Source: a bacterium (GTDB lineage: Bacteria; Planctomycetota; UBA1135; UBA2386). From it: DNA of 64,000 nt. The notes beneath the pieces are model-generated. The model was given only the letters and a program-made list of their open reading frames with translations, was not told where the DNA came from and did no database searches. Positions 28,950 to 37,524 of this stretch are shown here, one piece after another. Numbering within the stretch: position 1 is the stretch's first letter; every line of letters begins with the position of its first letter. The position numbers and the translations under genes are program-made. The stretch is taken from assembly GCA_024743115.1 (NCBI GenBank), contig JANSXC010000001.1, positions 491,628-555,627 of the forward strand, written 5' to 3'.

Positions 28950-31468
28950 CGGATCGCTGGCAGCGCGTCAGTGAGATTCATGGCGAGGCCCGCGAGCTGC
29001 CGGAGGCCGAGCGCGAGGCGTTCGTGCGCGCGGCGTGTGACGGCGACGAATCGTTGTTCCACGAAGTGATGTCCCTGTTGACGGTCGACCTCGACAGCGG
29101 CGAACTGGAGCCGGCGGAGCCGCCGGTCGACGAGGTCGGCGCGAAGGACATCACGGGGCGGGAACTGGCGGGGCACCTGCTCATCGAAGTCCTCGGTCGG
29201 GGGGGCACGGGCACCGTGTTTCGGGCGCGGGATACCAGGCTGCAGCGCGAGGTGGCGGTCAAGGTGCTCGAAGCCGGCATCACGACGACGCCGTCGCAGC
29301 TGCATCGGTTTCGGTCCGAGCCGCAGCGCATCGCGCGGCTGAAGCATCCGCATATCGTCGGCATCCATGCCACGGGGCAGGAGGGGCCGACGAACTGGTT
29401 CTCGATGGATCTCATCGACGGCCATGATCTCGGGCGAGAGATTCAGCTGCAGCGCGCGCGGTCGGCCGCAGCGCTGTTGCCGCGGCCAGGGTCGGCCGGG
29501 CACGTCCACGCGGTTGCGACGCTGTGTGCGGATGCGGCCGAAGCACTCCAGACCGCGCACGCCGCGGGTATCGTGCATCGCGACGTCAAGCCACAGAACC
29601 TGCTCATCGACCGCAGCAAGCGGGCGGTGCACCTGGTCGACTTCGGGCTCGCGCGCGACGAGCGTCTGGGCAGCGTTTCGTTGACCGGCACGTTCGCGGG
29701 CACGGTGCACTACATGAGTCCAGAGCAGGCCGGTGCGGCGCAGGCCACGGTCGATGCCCGCACCGATGTCTACTCGCTCGGCGTCGTGCTCTACGAATGC
29801 CTCACGCTGCAGCGGCCGTTCCAGGGTGATTCGCCGGGCGAGATCTGGCACCGCATCCGCACCTCGGAGGCACGCCCCGTCCGGCGCATCAACCCGGCGA
29901 TTCCCCGTGATCTCGAGCTCATCGCGCAGAAGGCGATGCAGCGGGATGCCGAGGACCGCTACCCATCGGCCGCCGCACTGGCGGTGGATCTGCGGCGCTT
30001 TCTGCGCTTCGAAGCCATCGACGCCCGGCCGCCCACGGTGTGGCAGAAGACTCGCCGTGCGCTCGTGCGCCACGCCCGGGCAATCGCGATCGGCCTCGGG
30101 GGACTCGTGTTCGCCGCGCTGGGCTGGTCGTGGGCCGAGGCGTCGGCCCATCGTGGGCTGGTCGAAGACGCATCGGCGCGGTCACGGACGACGCTCGACG
30201 CGGGCGAGCGGGCGACGCTGCCGGCGCTCGTGGACCTGCGTCGTGATGCGGCGTTGCTCGCGGAAGCCGGCGGCGAAGCAGAGTTCCTGGCACGCGAGGC
30301 GGAGCGGCGGATCGCCGCGGTAGAACGCGAATGGTCGCGGGCTCGGGAGGAGCTCACGGAACGCGGCCGGGCCGAGGGCGACGACGTTCTCGTGCTGCAA
30401 GCCCGTGGGAAACTGCAGGACCTCGCGATCCTGTTCCCGGAGAAACCCGGGTATCTCGAGGAACTCGCGGACAACCCGTTTGCTCCGCGAATCAGCGTGC
30501 GGCCGGTGGACTCCGCTGGCACGCCCGTGAGCGGTGTCGCCGGTTTTGCGATGATTGATCCGATCACCGGGCAGCCGGGCCCGTTCGAGAGTCTCGGAGC
30601 ATTGCCGATCTCGCGGCTCGAGCTGCCCGTCGGCTTCCTGCGAATACGGCTCGAGGTCGCGGGCTTCGGTGTCCGCGAGTTCACCCGTCGCACGCGCCGA
30701 TTGGGGGCGGAGCTGATCCTCGCGCCGCGTCTCGCAGCTCGCGAAGTCGCCGACCCTGGCGGGGATGACGACATGGTGCTGGTTCGTTCGTCGCGAATCT
30801 CCTATCTCGACGCGAATACCCCGATGTCGGGGATCAACGGCCGCGACCTCACCGTCCGGGCGTTCTGGATCGACCGCTACGAAGTCTCGAACGCGGACTA
30901 CCGCCGGTTTCTCGCGGCTCATCCCACGCGGCGTCCGCCCGCGCACTTTGCACGGATCCCGGCCGGATCGCCCGGCGATCGATTGCCGGTCGTGTTCGTC
31001 AGCTGGCGCGATGCGCGGGACTACGCCGAGTGGGTGGGCAAGCGTCTTCCCACGCACGCCGAGTGGATGCTCGCTGCGCGCGGCACCGAAGGCCGCGACT
31101 ATCCGTGGCCCGATGCCGATGGCACATATCGCGGCAACACGCGCCACGAGCGGGTCACGGCGAAGACCTGGGACGCCAAGTTCGGGCGCTACCTCGAACG
31201 AGCCGTGCCCGTGCGTTCGTCGCGAGAGTCGGCGACCGAGTCGGGGATCCACCACCTGCTCGGCAACGTATCGGAGTGGTGCGAGAGTCTCGCGCCAGAA
31301 CTCGTGGCCGGTCAACTCGTCGCCCGGTACGGCACGCGGCTCGTCGTCGGCGAGGACTGGACGGCCGAGGATCGGGCGAGCACGTTGACGCTTCTCATCC
31401 GTGCCGGGCCCGAAGACAGTCACGCTGCCTATTCCCGCGGGTTTCGATGTGCCCGCTCCGCGCCGTAG
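28946..31468 (+). CDS. Serine/threonine protein kinase fused to C-terminal SUMF1-like domain
   Basis: GTG start overlapping sigma stop (GTGA). LGRGGTGTVFRARD, IVHRDVKPQNLLID, DFGLARDE, TVHYMSPEQ; TM; then 'VRAFWIDRYEVSNADYRRFLAAHP...YAEWVGKRLPTHAEWMLAARG...LLGNVSEWCES...SRGFRCARS'. Confidence 0.92.
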   Translation: MTDRWQRVSEIHGEARELPEAEREAFVRAACDGDESLFHEVMSLLTVDLDSGELEPAEPPVDEVGAKDITGRELAGHLLIEVLGRGGTGTVFRARDTRLQREVAVKVLEAGITTTPSQLHRFRSEPQRIARLKHPHIVGIHATGQEGPTNWFSMDLIDGHDLGREIQLQRARSAAALLPRPGSAGHVHAVATLCADAAEALQTAHAAGIVHRDVKPQNLLIDRSKRAVHLVDFGLARDERLGSVSLTGTFAGTVHYMSPEQAGAAQATVDARTDVYSLGVVLYECLTLQRPFQGDSPGEIWHRIRTSEARPVRRINPAIPRDLELIAQKAMQRDAEDRYPSAAALAVDLRRFLRFEAIDARPPTVWQKTRRALVRHARAIAIGLGGLVFAALGWSWAEASAHRGLVEDASARSRTTLDAGERATLPALVDLRRDAALLAEAGGEAEFLAREAERRIAAVEREWSRAREELTERGRAEGDDVLVLQARGKLQDLAILFPEKPGYLEELADNPFAPRISVRPVDSAGTPVSGVAGFAMIDPITGQPGPFESLGALPISRLELPVGFLRIRLEVAGFGVREFTRRTRRLGAELILAPRLAAREVADPGGDDDMVLVRSSRISYLDANTPMSGINGRDLTVRAFWIDRYEVSNADYRRFLAAHPTRRPPAHFARIPAGSPGDRLPVVFVSWRDARDYAEWVGKRLPTHAEWMLAARGTEGRDYPWPDADGTYRGNTRHERVTAKTWDAKFGRYLERAVPVRSSRESATESGIHHLLGNVSEWCESLAPELVAGQLVARYGTRLVVGEDWTAEDRASTLTLLIRAGPEDSHAAYSRGFRCARSAP

Positions 31469-31474
31469 AACACC

Positions 31475-32677
31475 ATGCCCTCGAACTACGATCATCGGGC
31501 GAATCTCATTCGCTGTAACAAGCTCGCCACGTTGCCCATCAAGCCGCCGCCGAAAGGCGAGGCCGTGCGTTCGCTGCGGGTCGTGCTAGCGGCCAACCGT
31601 GCCATGGTTCAGAGTGTTCGCCTCGGTGAGCAGGTCATGGCGCCGGAGGCCGAGTTCCAGCGCGAGTTCACATTCCACTTCTCCGACCCGAAAGCGGTCG
31701 CCGAGGAGGCGCCGCAGCTCCAGGTCGATTGGCGGGGTGAGCCGCCGGTCGTGATTCAAGCACAGTGGAACCCGCCACCCGATGACGAGGCCGGTGACGA
31801 GTCCCGTGACGAGGCCGAGGAAGTGATGGCCAGGCTGAGTCCGCGGACCGTCTATGCGAACCGGCAGCAGCAGATCAAGAGGATCGAGGACGAGGAGCGC
31901 GCGGCGCGGACGGGTTCGACGTCCAGGGCCTCACAGTCGATGCCGTCGCAATCAGTGGATCTGCAGTCCGAGGAGCGAGCGCGCTTCATGCAGTTCTTTC
32001 ACGATCTCGACTTCGGCACGCTGCCCGCGCTGCTGAAGGCCCGCAAGCGCCGGCTGATGCAGGCGCTGACCTATCTGCTGCGGGTGCGGCTCAAACAGCG
32101 TGGCCGGGCGCGTATCGGTGGCAGCAAGTTCGTTCCCGAAGATCCACCGGTGCGGCAGATCCGCTACGCGGTCGATATCTCGAGACAACTCTGCGAACTG
32201 TTCGAGGATCGCTTCGGCGACCTGCAGGACGACGGGAATCTGGCGGTGTTCGATCGCACGTTCGAGCGCTTCGTCTGCGGCGATCTCGCGGTGGTTCCGC
32301 ACGGCGAAGAGAACCCGCTCCAGAGTCATGGCGCGCCGAACGGGATCAACTACCTGCTGTTCGCCGAGTTTGCGCTGCTTGCCCTGACGATCGAATCGGA
32401 TGCCGAACGGCATCCGATCTGGCGGCGGGTCCTGCCTACCTTCGTGCGGACGGCCGAGATGTTCCTCGAGCTCTACTGGAACGGTGGTTGCCGCACATAT
32501 GCGAGCTACGGTTTCGCGTGGCTCGAACGCGGGTTTTCTCACGCCAAGTGCCAACGGCTGCGTGAGAGCTACCGCGAAGTTGCCCAGGCCGGCAGCGAAG
32601 CGCTTGCCGAACGCTTCGGGCTGCTCTGTTCCCATGCCTTGCGGGACGACATTGGCCGCGAGGTTCACCTGCAGTAG
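31475..32677 (+). CDS. Hypothetical protein, in operon with kinase
   Basis: 400 aa, 6 nt after kinase stop; no family recognised. Confidence 0.75.
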   Translation: MPSNYDHRANLIRCNKLATLPIKPPPKGEAVRSLRVVLAANRAMVQSVRLGEQVMAPEAEFQREFTFHFSDPKAVAEEAPQLQVDWRGEPPVVIQAQWNPPPDDEAGDESRDEAEEVMARLSPRTVYANRQQQIKRIEDEERAARTGSTSRASQSMPSQSVDLQSEERARFMQFFHDLDFGTLPALLKARKRRLMQALTYLLRVRLKQRGRARIGGSKFVPEDPPVRQIRYAVDISRQLCELFEDRFGDLQDDGNLAVFDRTFERFVCGDLAVVPHGEENPLQSHGAPNGINYLLFAEFALLALTIESDAERHPIWRRVLPTFVRTAEMFLELYWNGGCRTYASYGFAWLERGFSHAKCQRLRESYREVAQAGSEALAERFGLLCSHALRDDIGREVHLQ

Positions 32678-32686
32678 GAGAAGACA

Positions 32687-33049
32687 ATGCCGACCGTAGA
32701 TATCACATCCAGGTGTTCCGATCTGATCGGCGAGCAGCAAGACCCGGAAGGGGATGCCGCCACCTGTTATGCCCTCTTCTCGAACTCCCTGGTCCCGTCC
32801 GTCGAGGAGTCGAGCATCTTCGACGTGCAGAACCTCCACCTCTACGTTGCTGCGAGGGACGCGGCAGAGGATGCCATGGATTCCGACGACTGGCCCGCCG
32901 GCTACACGATCGATCTCGTCGCCGTGACGTTCTCGCGGCAGAGCGCTGGCGGCTGGGATCGTGACGGACTCGGTGCGGCCTTGGCGCTTCGACTCGGCGA
33001 CGCGAAGGTCCACTACTTCAGCGCCGAGACGCTGAGTTCGATCAGTTAG
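32687..33049 (+). CDS. Small hypothetical protein, in operon with 31475..32677
   Basis: 120 aa, 9 nt after the preceding stop; preceded by purine-rich 'aggagaagaca'. Confidence 0.7.
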   Translation: MPTVDITSRCSDLIGEQQDPEGDAATCYALFSNSLVPSVEESSIFDVQNLHLYVAARDAAEDAMDSDDWPAGYTIDLVAVTFSRQSAGGWDRDGLGAALALRLGDAKVHYFSAETLSSIS

Positions 33050-33657
33050 CCGGCCGTCGCCGAGGTGCGACGCCACAAGCGCGGGACGAACCGCCCGGTC
33101 GTCCGGCTGTAGTCCAGGTAGCCGTCGACCTCGGCGACGAGCGCGCGTTCTTCGACGCGCGCGGTGAGCCAGTAGTAGATGGTCAGCAGCAGTGTGTTCG
33201 CCAGCAGCCAGAGACTGCCCGAGGCGAGCGAGAGGCCGACCATCGTCGTGAGGTTCGCCGTGTAGATCGGGTGGCGGACGAATCGGTAGGGGCCGCGGCG
33301 CACGAGACGTGTTGGCAGGTAGGCATCGAAGCACGGGGAGTACTGCCGGCCCAGCGTCTGCTTGGCGGCTGCGAACACGACGAAACCTGCGGCCGCGATC
33401 GCGAGCCCGAGATGTAGCAGCACGGGCGTGTGATGGAACTGGAGCAGGGCGGGATGTCGGCAGCCGACCGCCGCGATTCCGATTGCGATCGTCGAGTAGC
33501 GGATCCAGTGGTAGACGGCGCGAAAGCCGCGGGGCGATGCGATCGTGCCCGGTCTGTCAGTGGCGTACTCACGCGAGCGATGGCCCGGCTCGTAGAGCCG
33601 GGCCGAGCCGATGCCAATCGCTAGGAACGTCGCGATCCCGATCGTTTCGTGCAGCAT
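33046..33657 (-). CDS. Isoprenylcysteine carboxyl methyltransferase (ICMT)/PEMT-family membrane protein
   Basis: 'LVRRGPYRFVRHPIYTANLTTMVGLSLASGSLWLL...EERALVAEVDGYLDYSRTTGRFVPRLW'; start ATG 33657. Confidence 0.85.
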   Translation of the reverse strand: MLHETIGIATFLAIGIGSARLYEPGHRSREYATDRPGTIASPRGFRAVYHWIRYSTIAIGIAAVGCRHPALLQFHHTPVLLHLGLAIAAAGFVVFAAAKQTLGRQYSPCFDAYLPTRLVRRGPYRFVRHPIYTANLTTMVGLSLASGSLWLLANTLLLTIYYWLTARVEERALVAEVDGYLDYSRTTGRFVPRLWRRTSATAG

Positions 33658-33668
33658 GACGTGGTGCC

Positions 33669-34148
33669 TCAGAGCAGGAACGTGGGAACCTCGGCTTCGA
33701 CCTTGAGCGAGCCGACCCGGGTCTCGATCGAGACCTTGTAGGCCTTGTCGCGGATCTTGCGGACCTTGCGGATCCAGACCTTCTGAACGAGGTCGCGTTC
33801 GTCGCCGATGAGCTCGGGGATCGCGACGGTGAGTTTCGTCGGCCACATCTTGAGCAACTCGGGGCCGTTGGGGTCGTAGTCGAGGCCGAACTCGCGGCAG
33901 AGCAGCAGGTAGAGCACCTTCTGCGTGTGGACCTGAACGGACAGGAAGATCAGGTGGCTCGGGCTGGCCTTCATCGAACTCCGATACGAGCGATCGAAGT
34001 GGGCCTCGGCGTAGCGATGGCCGACGCGATACTCGCGGACCTCGAGGTCTTCCTCCACCGGCTTGCCCGGCATGACGTTGAAGCGCAGCGAGCTGGTGTG
34101 ACGTTCTGGAATCGTGGTGAGCTGGGGTGTGATCGCGGTGTCGGACAT
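33669..34148 (-). CDS. Conserved-looking hypothetical protein
   Basis: 159 aa: MSDTAITPQLTTIPERHTSSLRFNVMPGKPVEEDLEVREYRVGHRYAEAHFDRSYRSSMKASPSHLIFLS... Confidence 0.7.
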   Translation of the reverse strand: MSDTAITPQLTTIPERHTSSLRFNVMPGKPVEEDLEVREYRVGHRYAEAHFDRSYRSSMKASPSHLIFLSVQVHTQKVLYLLLCREFGLDYDPNGPELLKMWPTKLTVAIPELIGDERDLVQKVWIRKVRKIRDKAYKVSIETRVGSLKVEAEVPTFLL

Positions 34149-34154
34149 GGCGTT

Positions 34155-34191
34155 TCAGGCTTGATGACAGGATGAGCAGTCATCAGCCTGA
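34155..34191 (-). promoter_or_regulatory. Hairpin immediately upstream of ATG 34148
   Basis: TCAGGCT(T)GATGAC - aggatgagca - GTCATCAGCCTGA: 13 bp with one bulged nt, ending 6 nt before the start codon. Confidence 0.6.
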
Positions 34192-34248
34192 ACGCGTTCC
34201 GCGATCCGGACCGGACAGATATGTCCGCAGATCTCGACTCGTCGAGAG

Positions 34249-34689
34249 CTACTGCTGCATCGACTGCTGCAGCGTCGAGGCTTCGGAGCCGATGTTGCCT
34301 GCGATCGACTTGAGCTGGGCGAGCAGGCCTGACTGCCCTTCGGCGGTCGTGGCGTTCTGCAGGCTGCCGAGATCGAAGTTGGCGAGGCTGCCGAGGGCAC
34401 CCTTGAGGCCGTCGAGCGAGAGCGTGCCCGAGCTGTCCGCGGGTACGCCTTCGAGGTTGCCGAGCAGGCCCTTGCCGGTCTGGATCAGGGCGCCGAGGGA
34501 GTCGAGCCCGGTGCCCTCGAGGAGCTGGCCGGCGCCGACGCCGTCGAGCATGGTCGTGAGGCTGCCGGCCAGCTTGCTGGCGCCGGCGACGATCCCCTCG
34601 AGCGAGGTGTCCATGCTGCCGAGGGCCTCACAGGACCCGAGGCAGAGCAGCGAGCCGAGAGCGAAAGAAGTCAGGGGTAGATTGCGCAT
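34249..34689 (-). CDS. Small lipoprotein
   Basis: MRNLPLTSFALGSLLCLGSCEALGSMDTSLEG...; lipobox CLGSC; 146 aa, inside ORF 34249..35256. Confidence 0.7.
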   Translation of the reverse strand: MRNLPLTSFALGSLLCLGSCEALGSMDTSLEGIVAGASKLAGSLTTMLDGVGAGQLLEGTGLDSLGALIQTGKGLLGNLEGVPADSSGTLSLDGLKGALGSLANFDLGSLQNATTAEGQSGLLAQLKSIAGNIGSEASTLQQSMQQ

Positions 34690-34816
34690 GGCGGGAGGCA
34701 ACGTCCTGGCCGGTCCCGACGCAAGGGTGCGGCGGGTTTCTTCCGCCGACCGGTTGGAAATCAGGGGTAGTACTGGGCGTGACGTCCTCGGTATCCTGCG
34801 GGCCGACCGAGATGTC

Positions 34817-36079
34817 ATGTCGAAGCTGTCCCGCCGCCAGGTTCTCTCCGCGCTCGGCGCTGGCGCCGCTGCCGCAGCTGCCACCACAGCTGGCTGTCGG
34901 GTGGCGGCCCGGAATCCCGGGGCCGGCGTCGGTCGTGGGATCGCGCCGGTGTTCGCGGAGCGATCGTCCGTCCGATTCCTGTTGCCGGCTGACCATGTGT
35001 TCTTGAACACGGGCTCGCTCGGTGCGTGCCCCGAGGCGGTGCTCGACGCCACGATGGCGGCGTGGCGGTGTCTCGAGCTGGCACCCGTGCACGAAGAGTT
35101 CGGGCCGCTCCGCGTTGCAGCGGATAGGGTTCGCCAACGCGCGGCGGCGTTCCTCGGAGCCGAGCCCGATGAGGTCTGTGTGACGCGGAACACGACCGAT
35201 GGGATGAACCTCGTCGCGGAAGGGCTGGCGCTGCAAGCCGGCGACCGGGTGCTCACGACGGATCACGAGCATCCTGGCGGCGAGCGGTGTTGGCAGCATG
35301 CAGAGCGTCACCGGGGTATTGCGATCGATCGGGTTCGGTTGCCACTGCCGGCGGTGGACCCGGATCGCATCGTGCAGCTCGTGCGTGCGGCGCTGACCCC
35401 GAAGACCCGGGTCGTGAGTGTGAGCCACGTGACCTCGACGACGGGTACGCGGCTGCCGGTGCGGCAGCTCGCGGAGGTCGCGCATGCTGGCGGCGCGCTA
35501 CTCGTCGTGGACGGCGCACAGGCCGCGGGTGCGGCGCCGGTCGATGTGCACGAGCTCGGCTGTGATGCCTACGCCTGCAGCGCGCACAAGTGGATGCTGG
35601 CGCCGAAAGGCACGGGTCTGTTGTACCTCGCGAAGTCGGCGCGCGAGCGCATCACGCCGAGCCGGTTGTTCGATGGCCCTGGGGTCTACACCGCCGCGAC
35701 GGGCACCGGCGACCTGCCCGCGGTGATCGGTCTCGGCGCGGCGATCGAGTTCCTCGAGCGGCTCGACGTTACGGCGATCGCGGCCCATGACCTCGCCGTT
35801 CGGGATCGGCTCTACGAAGCGCTGACGGCCTTCGATCGGGTGCGAATCGTGAGTCCGCCGCCCGGCGACCTCGCGGCGCCAATGGTTGCCATCGAACTCC
35901 ACGAGGACGTCGACTGCGGCGCGGTGCGCGATGCGCTGCGAGAACGCGATCGGATCGCAGTGAAGCAGCTGCCTGCGAACAAGGTACACGGGCTGCGGTT
36001 CTCGACACATCTCTACAACACGATGAGCGATGTCGATGCGCTCATGGCGGCACTGGAACGGGAGCTCGGAGACCGATGA
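34817..36079 (+). CDS. Aminotransferase class V (cysteine desulfurase-like), TAT-type N-terminus
   Basis: MSKLSRRQVLSALGAGAAAAAATTAGC; 'VFLNTGSLGACPEAVLDA', 'VVDGAQAAGAAPVDVHELGCDAYACSAHKWMLAPKGTGLLYL' (PLP Lys). Confidence 0.92.
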   Translation: MSKLSRRQVLSALGAGAAAAAATTAGCRVAARNPGAGVGRGIAPVFAERSSVRFLLPADHVFLNTGSLGACPEAVLDATMAAWRCLELAPVHEEFGPLRVAADRVRQRAAAFLGAEPDEVCVTRNTTDGMNLVAEGLALQAGDRVLTTDHEHPGGERCWQHAERHRGIAIDRVRLPLPAVDPDRIVQLVRAALTPKTRVVSVSHVTSTTGTRLPVRQLAEVAHAGGALLVVDGAQAAGAAPVDVHELGCDAYACSAHKWMLAPKGTGLLYLAKSARERITPSRLFDGPGVYTAATGTGDLPAVIGLGAAIEFLERLDVTAIAAHDLAVRDRLYEALTAFDRVRIVSPPPGDLAAPMVAIELHEDVDCGAVRDALRERDRIAVKQLPANKVHGLRFSTHLYNTMSDVDALMAALERELGDR

Positions 36080-37524
36080 AGCAATGCGGTGAAGCAGGCG
36101 ATTTCACGGTGGGGTTGCGCCCTGCTACTTTCCTGGCCGCGCTCATCGCGTTCGGCGGCTGTGTCGGCCCGGGGGCCGCGGCTCGGGGCCATGGCGAGTC
36201 GCGCCCCAACGTCGTGCTCGTCATGTGCGACGATCTCGGCTGGGGCGATGTGGGGTTCAACGGCGGCAAGCACATCCCGACCCCGCACCTCGATGCGATG
36301 GCGGCTGGGAGTCTGCGGTTCGAACGGTTCTATGCCAGCTCGCCCGTGTGTTCGCCGACGCGCGGTTCAGTCGTGACCGGGCGCTATCCGACGCGCTACG
36401 GAATCGCGGGCGCGAACTCGGGGCACCTGCCAGCCGGTGAGTTCACGATCTACGAAGCCCTGGCCGCGAACGGCTACGCCACGGGCCACTTCGGGAAGTG
36501 GCACCTCGGGACGTTGACGAAGACGGTGAAGGAGTCCAATCGCGGCGGCCCGCGGGGTGCCGCGCACTACTCGCCGCCGTGGGAGCATGCCGTCGAGGTA
36601 ACGTTCGCGACGGAGGCGAAGACGCCGACGTACGATCCGATGATCAAACCGCGCGGCGCGGGCAATCGTTGGTGGCCCAGGCTTGCGGCGGATTCCGAGT
36701 CCGTGCCGTACGGGACCCACTACTGGGCCGGTCCCGACGCGATGGTGGACCCGCACAGCGCGGAGCTGCGCGGTGACGATTCGGCGATCATCATGGCGCG
36801 GGCCCTCGGGTTCGTCGGGGATGCGGTCGCGGCAGAGCGCCCGTTCCTCGCGGTGATCTGGTTGCACGCGCCGCACCTGCCCGTCGTGGCGCCGGCTGCC
36901 ACGGACTACGCGACGAGCTACCGCGGCGCGGTGATGGCGCTCGACGCGGAGATGGGGCGGCTGCGCGCGCGGCTGCGTGAACTCGGTGTAGCGGAGAACA
37001 CGATCGTTGCGTTTTGCAGCGATAACGGGCCGGAGGGCAGGAAGGGCAAGGCGCCGGGTTCGGCCGGCCCGCTGCGCGGGCGCAAGCGTGATCTGCTCGA
37101 AGGCGGCATCCGGGTGCCGGGGCTGCTCGAGTGGCCGGCGCGGATCCGCGGGGCACGGTCCACGAACGTGCCTTGTGGAACGGTCGACTACCTGCCGACG
37201 ATCCTCGCGGCGACCGGAAGTGCGGGGCCGGGTGATGATCGACCGTTCGACGGTGTCGATCTGATGCCGCTGATCGATGGGGACATGCAAGCGCGGCCGC
37301 GGCGGCTCGCATTCGAGTTCAAGCGGCAGCGCGCGCTGATCGGCGACCGCTTCAAGCTCTACTCGCGAGACGCCGGCGAGTCGTTCCAGCTGTTCGATCT
37401 CGTGACGGATCCGGGGGAGACCGAAGACGTCGGCAACCGACATCCGGCCGTGCGGGTCGCGATGCGCGCCGAACTCGCCGCATGGCGGGCGTCGTGTGCA
37501 GCGAGCGCCGAGCGCCAGCGCTAG
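36076..37524 (+). CDS. Type I sulfatase
   Basis: 'NVVLVMCDDLGWGDVGFNGG', 'YASSPVCSPTRGSVVTGRYPTRYG' (CxPxR sulfatase signature), 'TGHFGKWHLG', 'VAFCSDNGPEG'. ATGA overlap with aminotransferase. Confidence 0.95.
   Translation: MKQCGEAGDFTVGLRPATFLAALIAFGGCVGPGAAARGHGESRPNVVLVMCDDLGWGDVGFNGGKHIPTPHLDAMAAGSLRFERFYASSPVCSPTRGSVVTGRYPTRYGIAGANSGHLPAGEFTIYEALAANGYATGHFGKWHLGTLTKTVKESNRGGPRGAAHYSPPWEHAVEVTFATEAKTPTYDPMIKPRGAGNRWWPRLAADSESVPYGTHYWAGPDAMVDPHSAELRGDDSAIIMARALGFVGDAVAAERPFLAVIWLHAPHLPVVAPAATDYATSYRGAVMALDAEMGRLRARLRELGVAENTIVAFCSDNGPEGRKGKAPGSAGPLRGRKRDLLEGGIRVPGLLEWPARIRGARSTNVPCGTVDYLPTILAATGSAGPGDDRPFDGVDLMPLIDGDMQARPRRLAFEFKRQRALIGDRFKLYSRDAGESFQLFDLVTDPGETEDVGNRHPAVRVAMRAELAAWRASCAASAERQR

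Noticed and set aside
16617-31468. Diversity-generating retroelement, because SUMF1/C-type-lectin folds are known DGR targets
   Set aside because: No reverse transcriptase, template repeat or accessory gene visible in the window.
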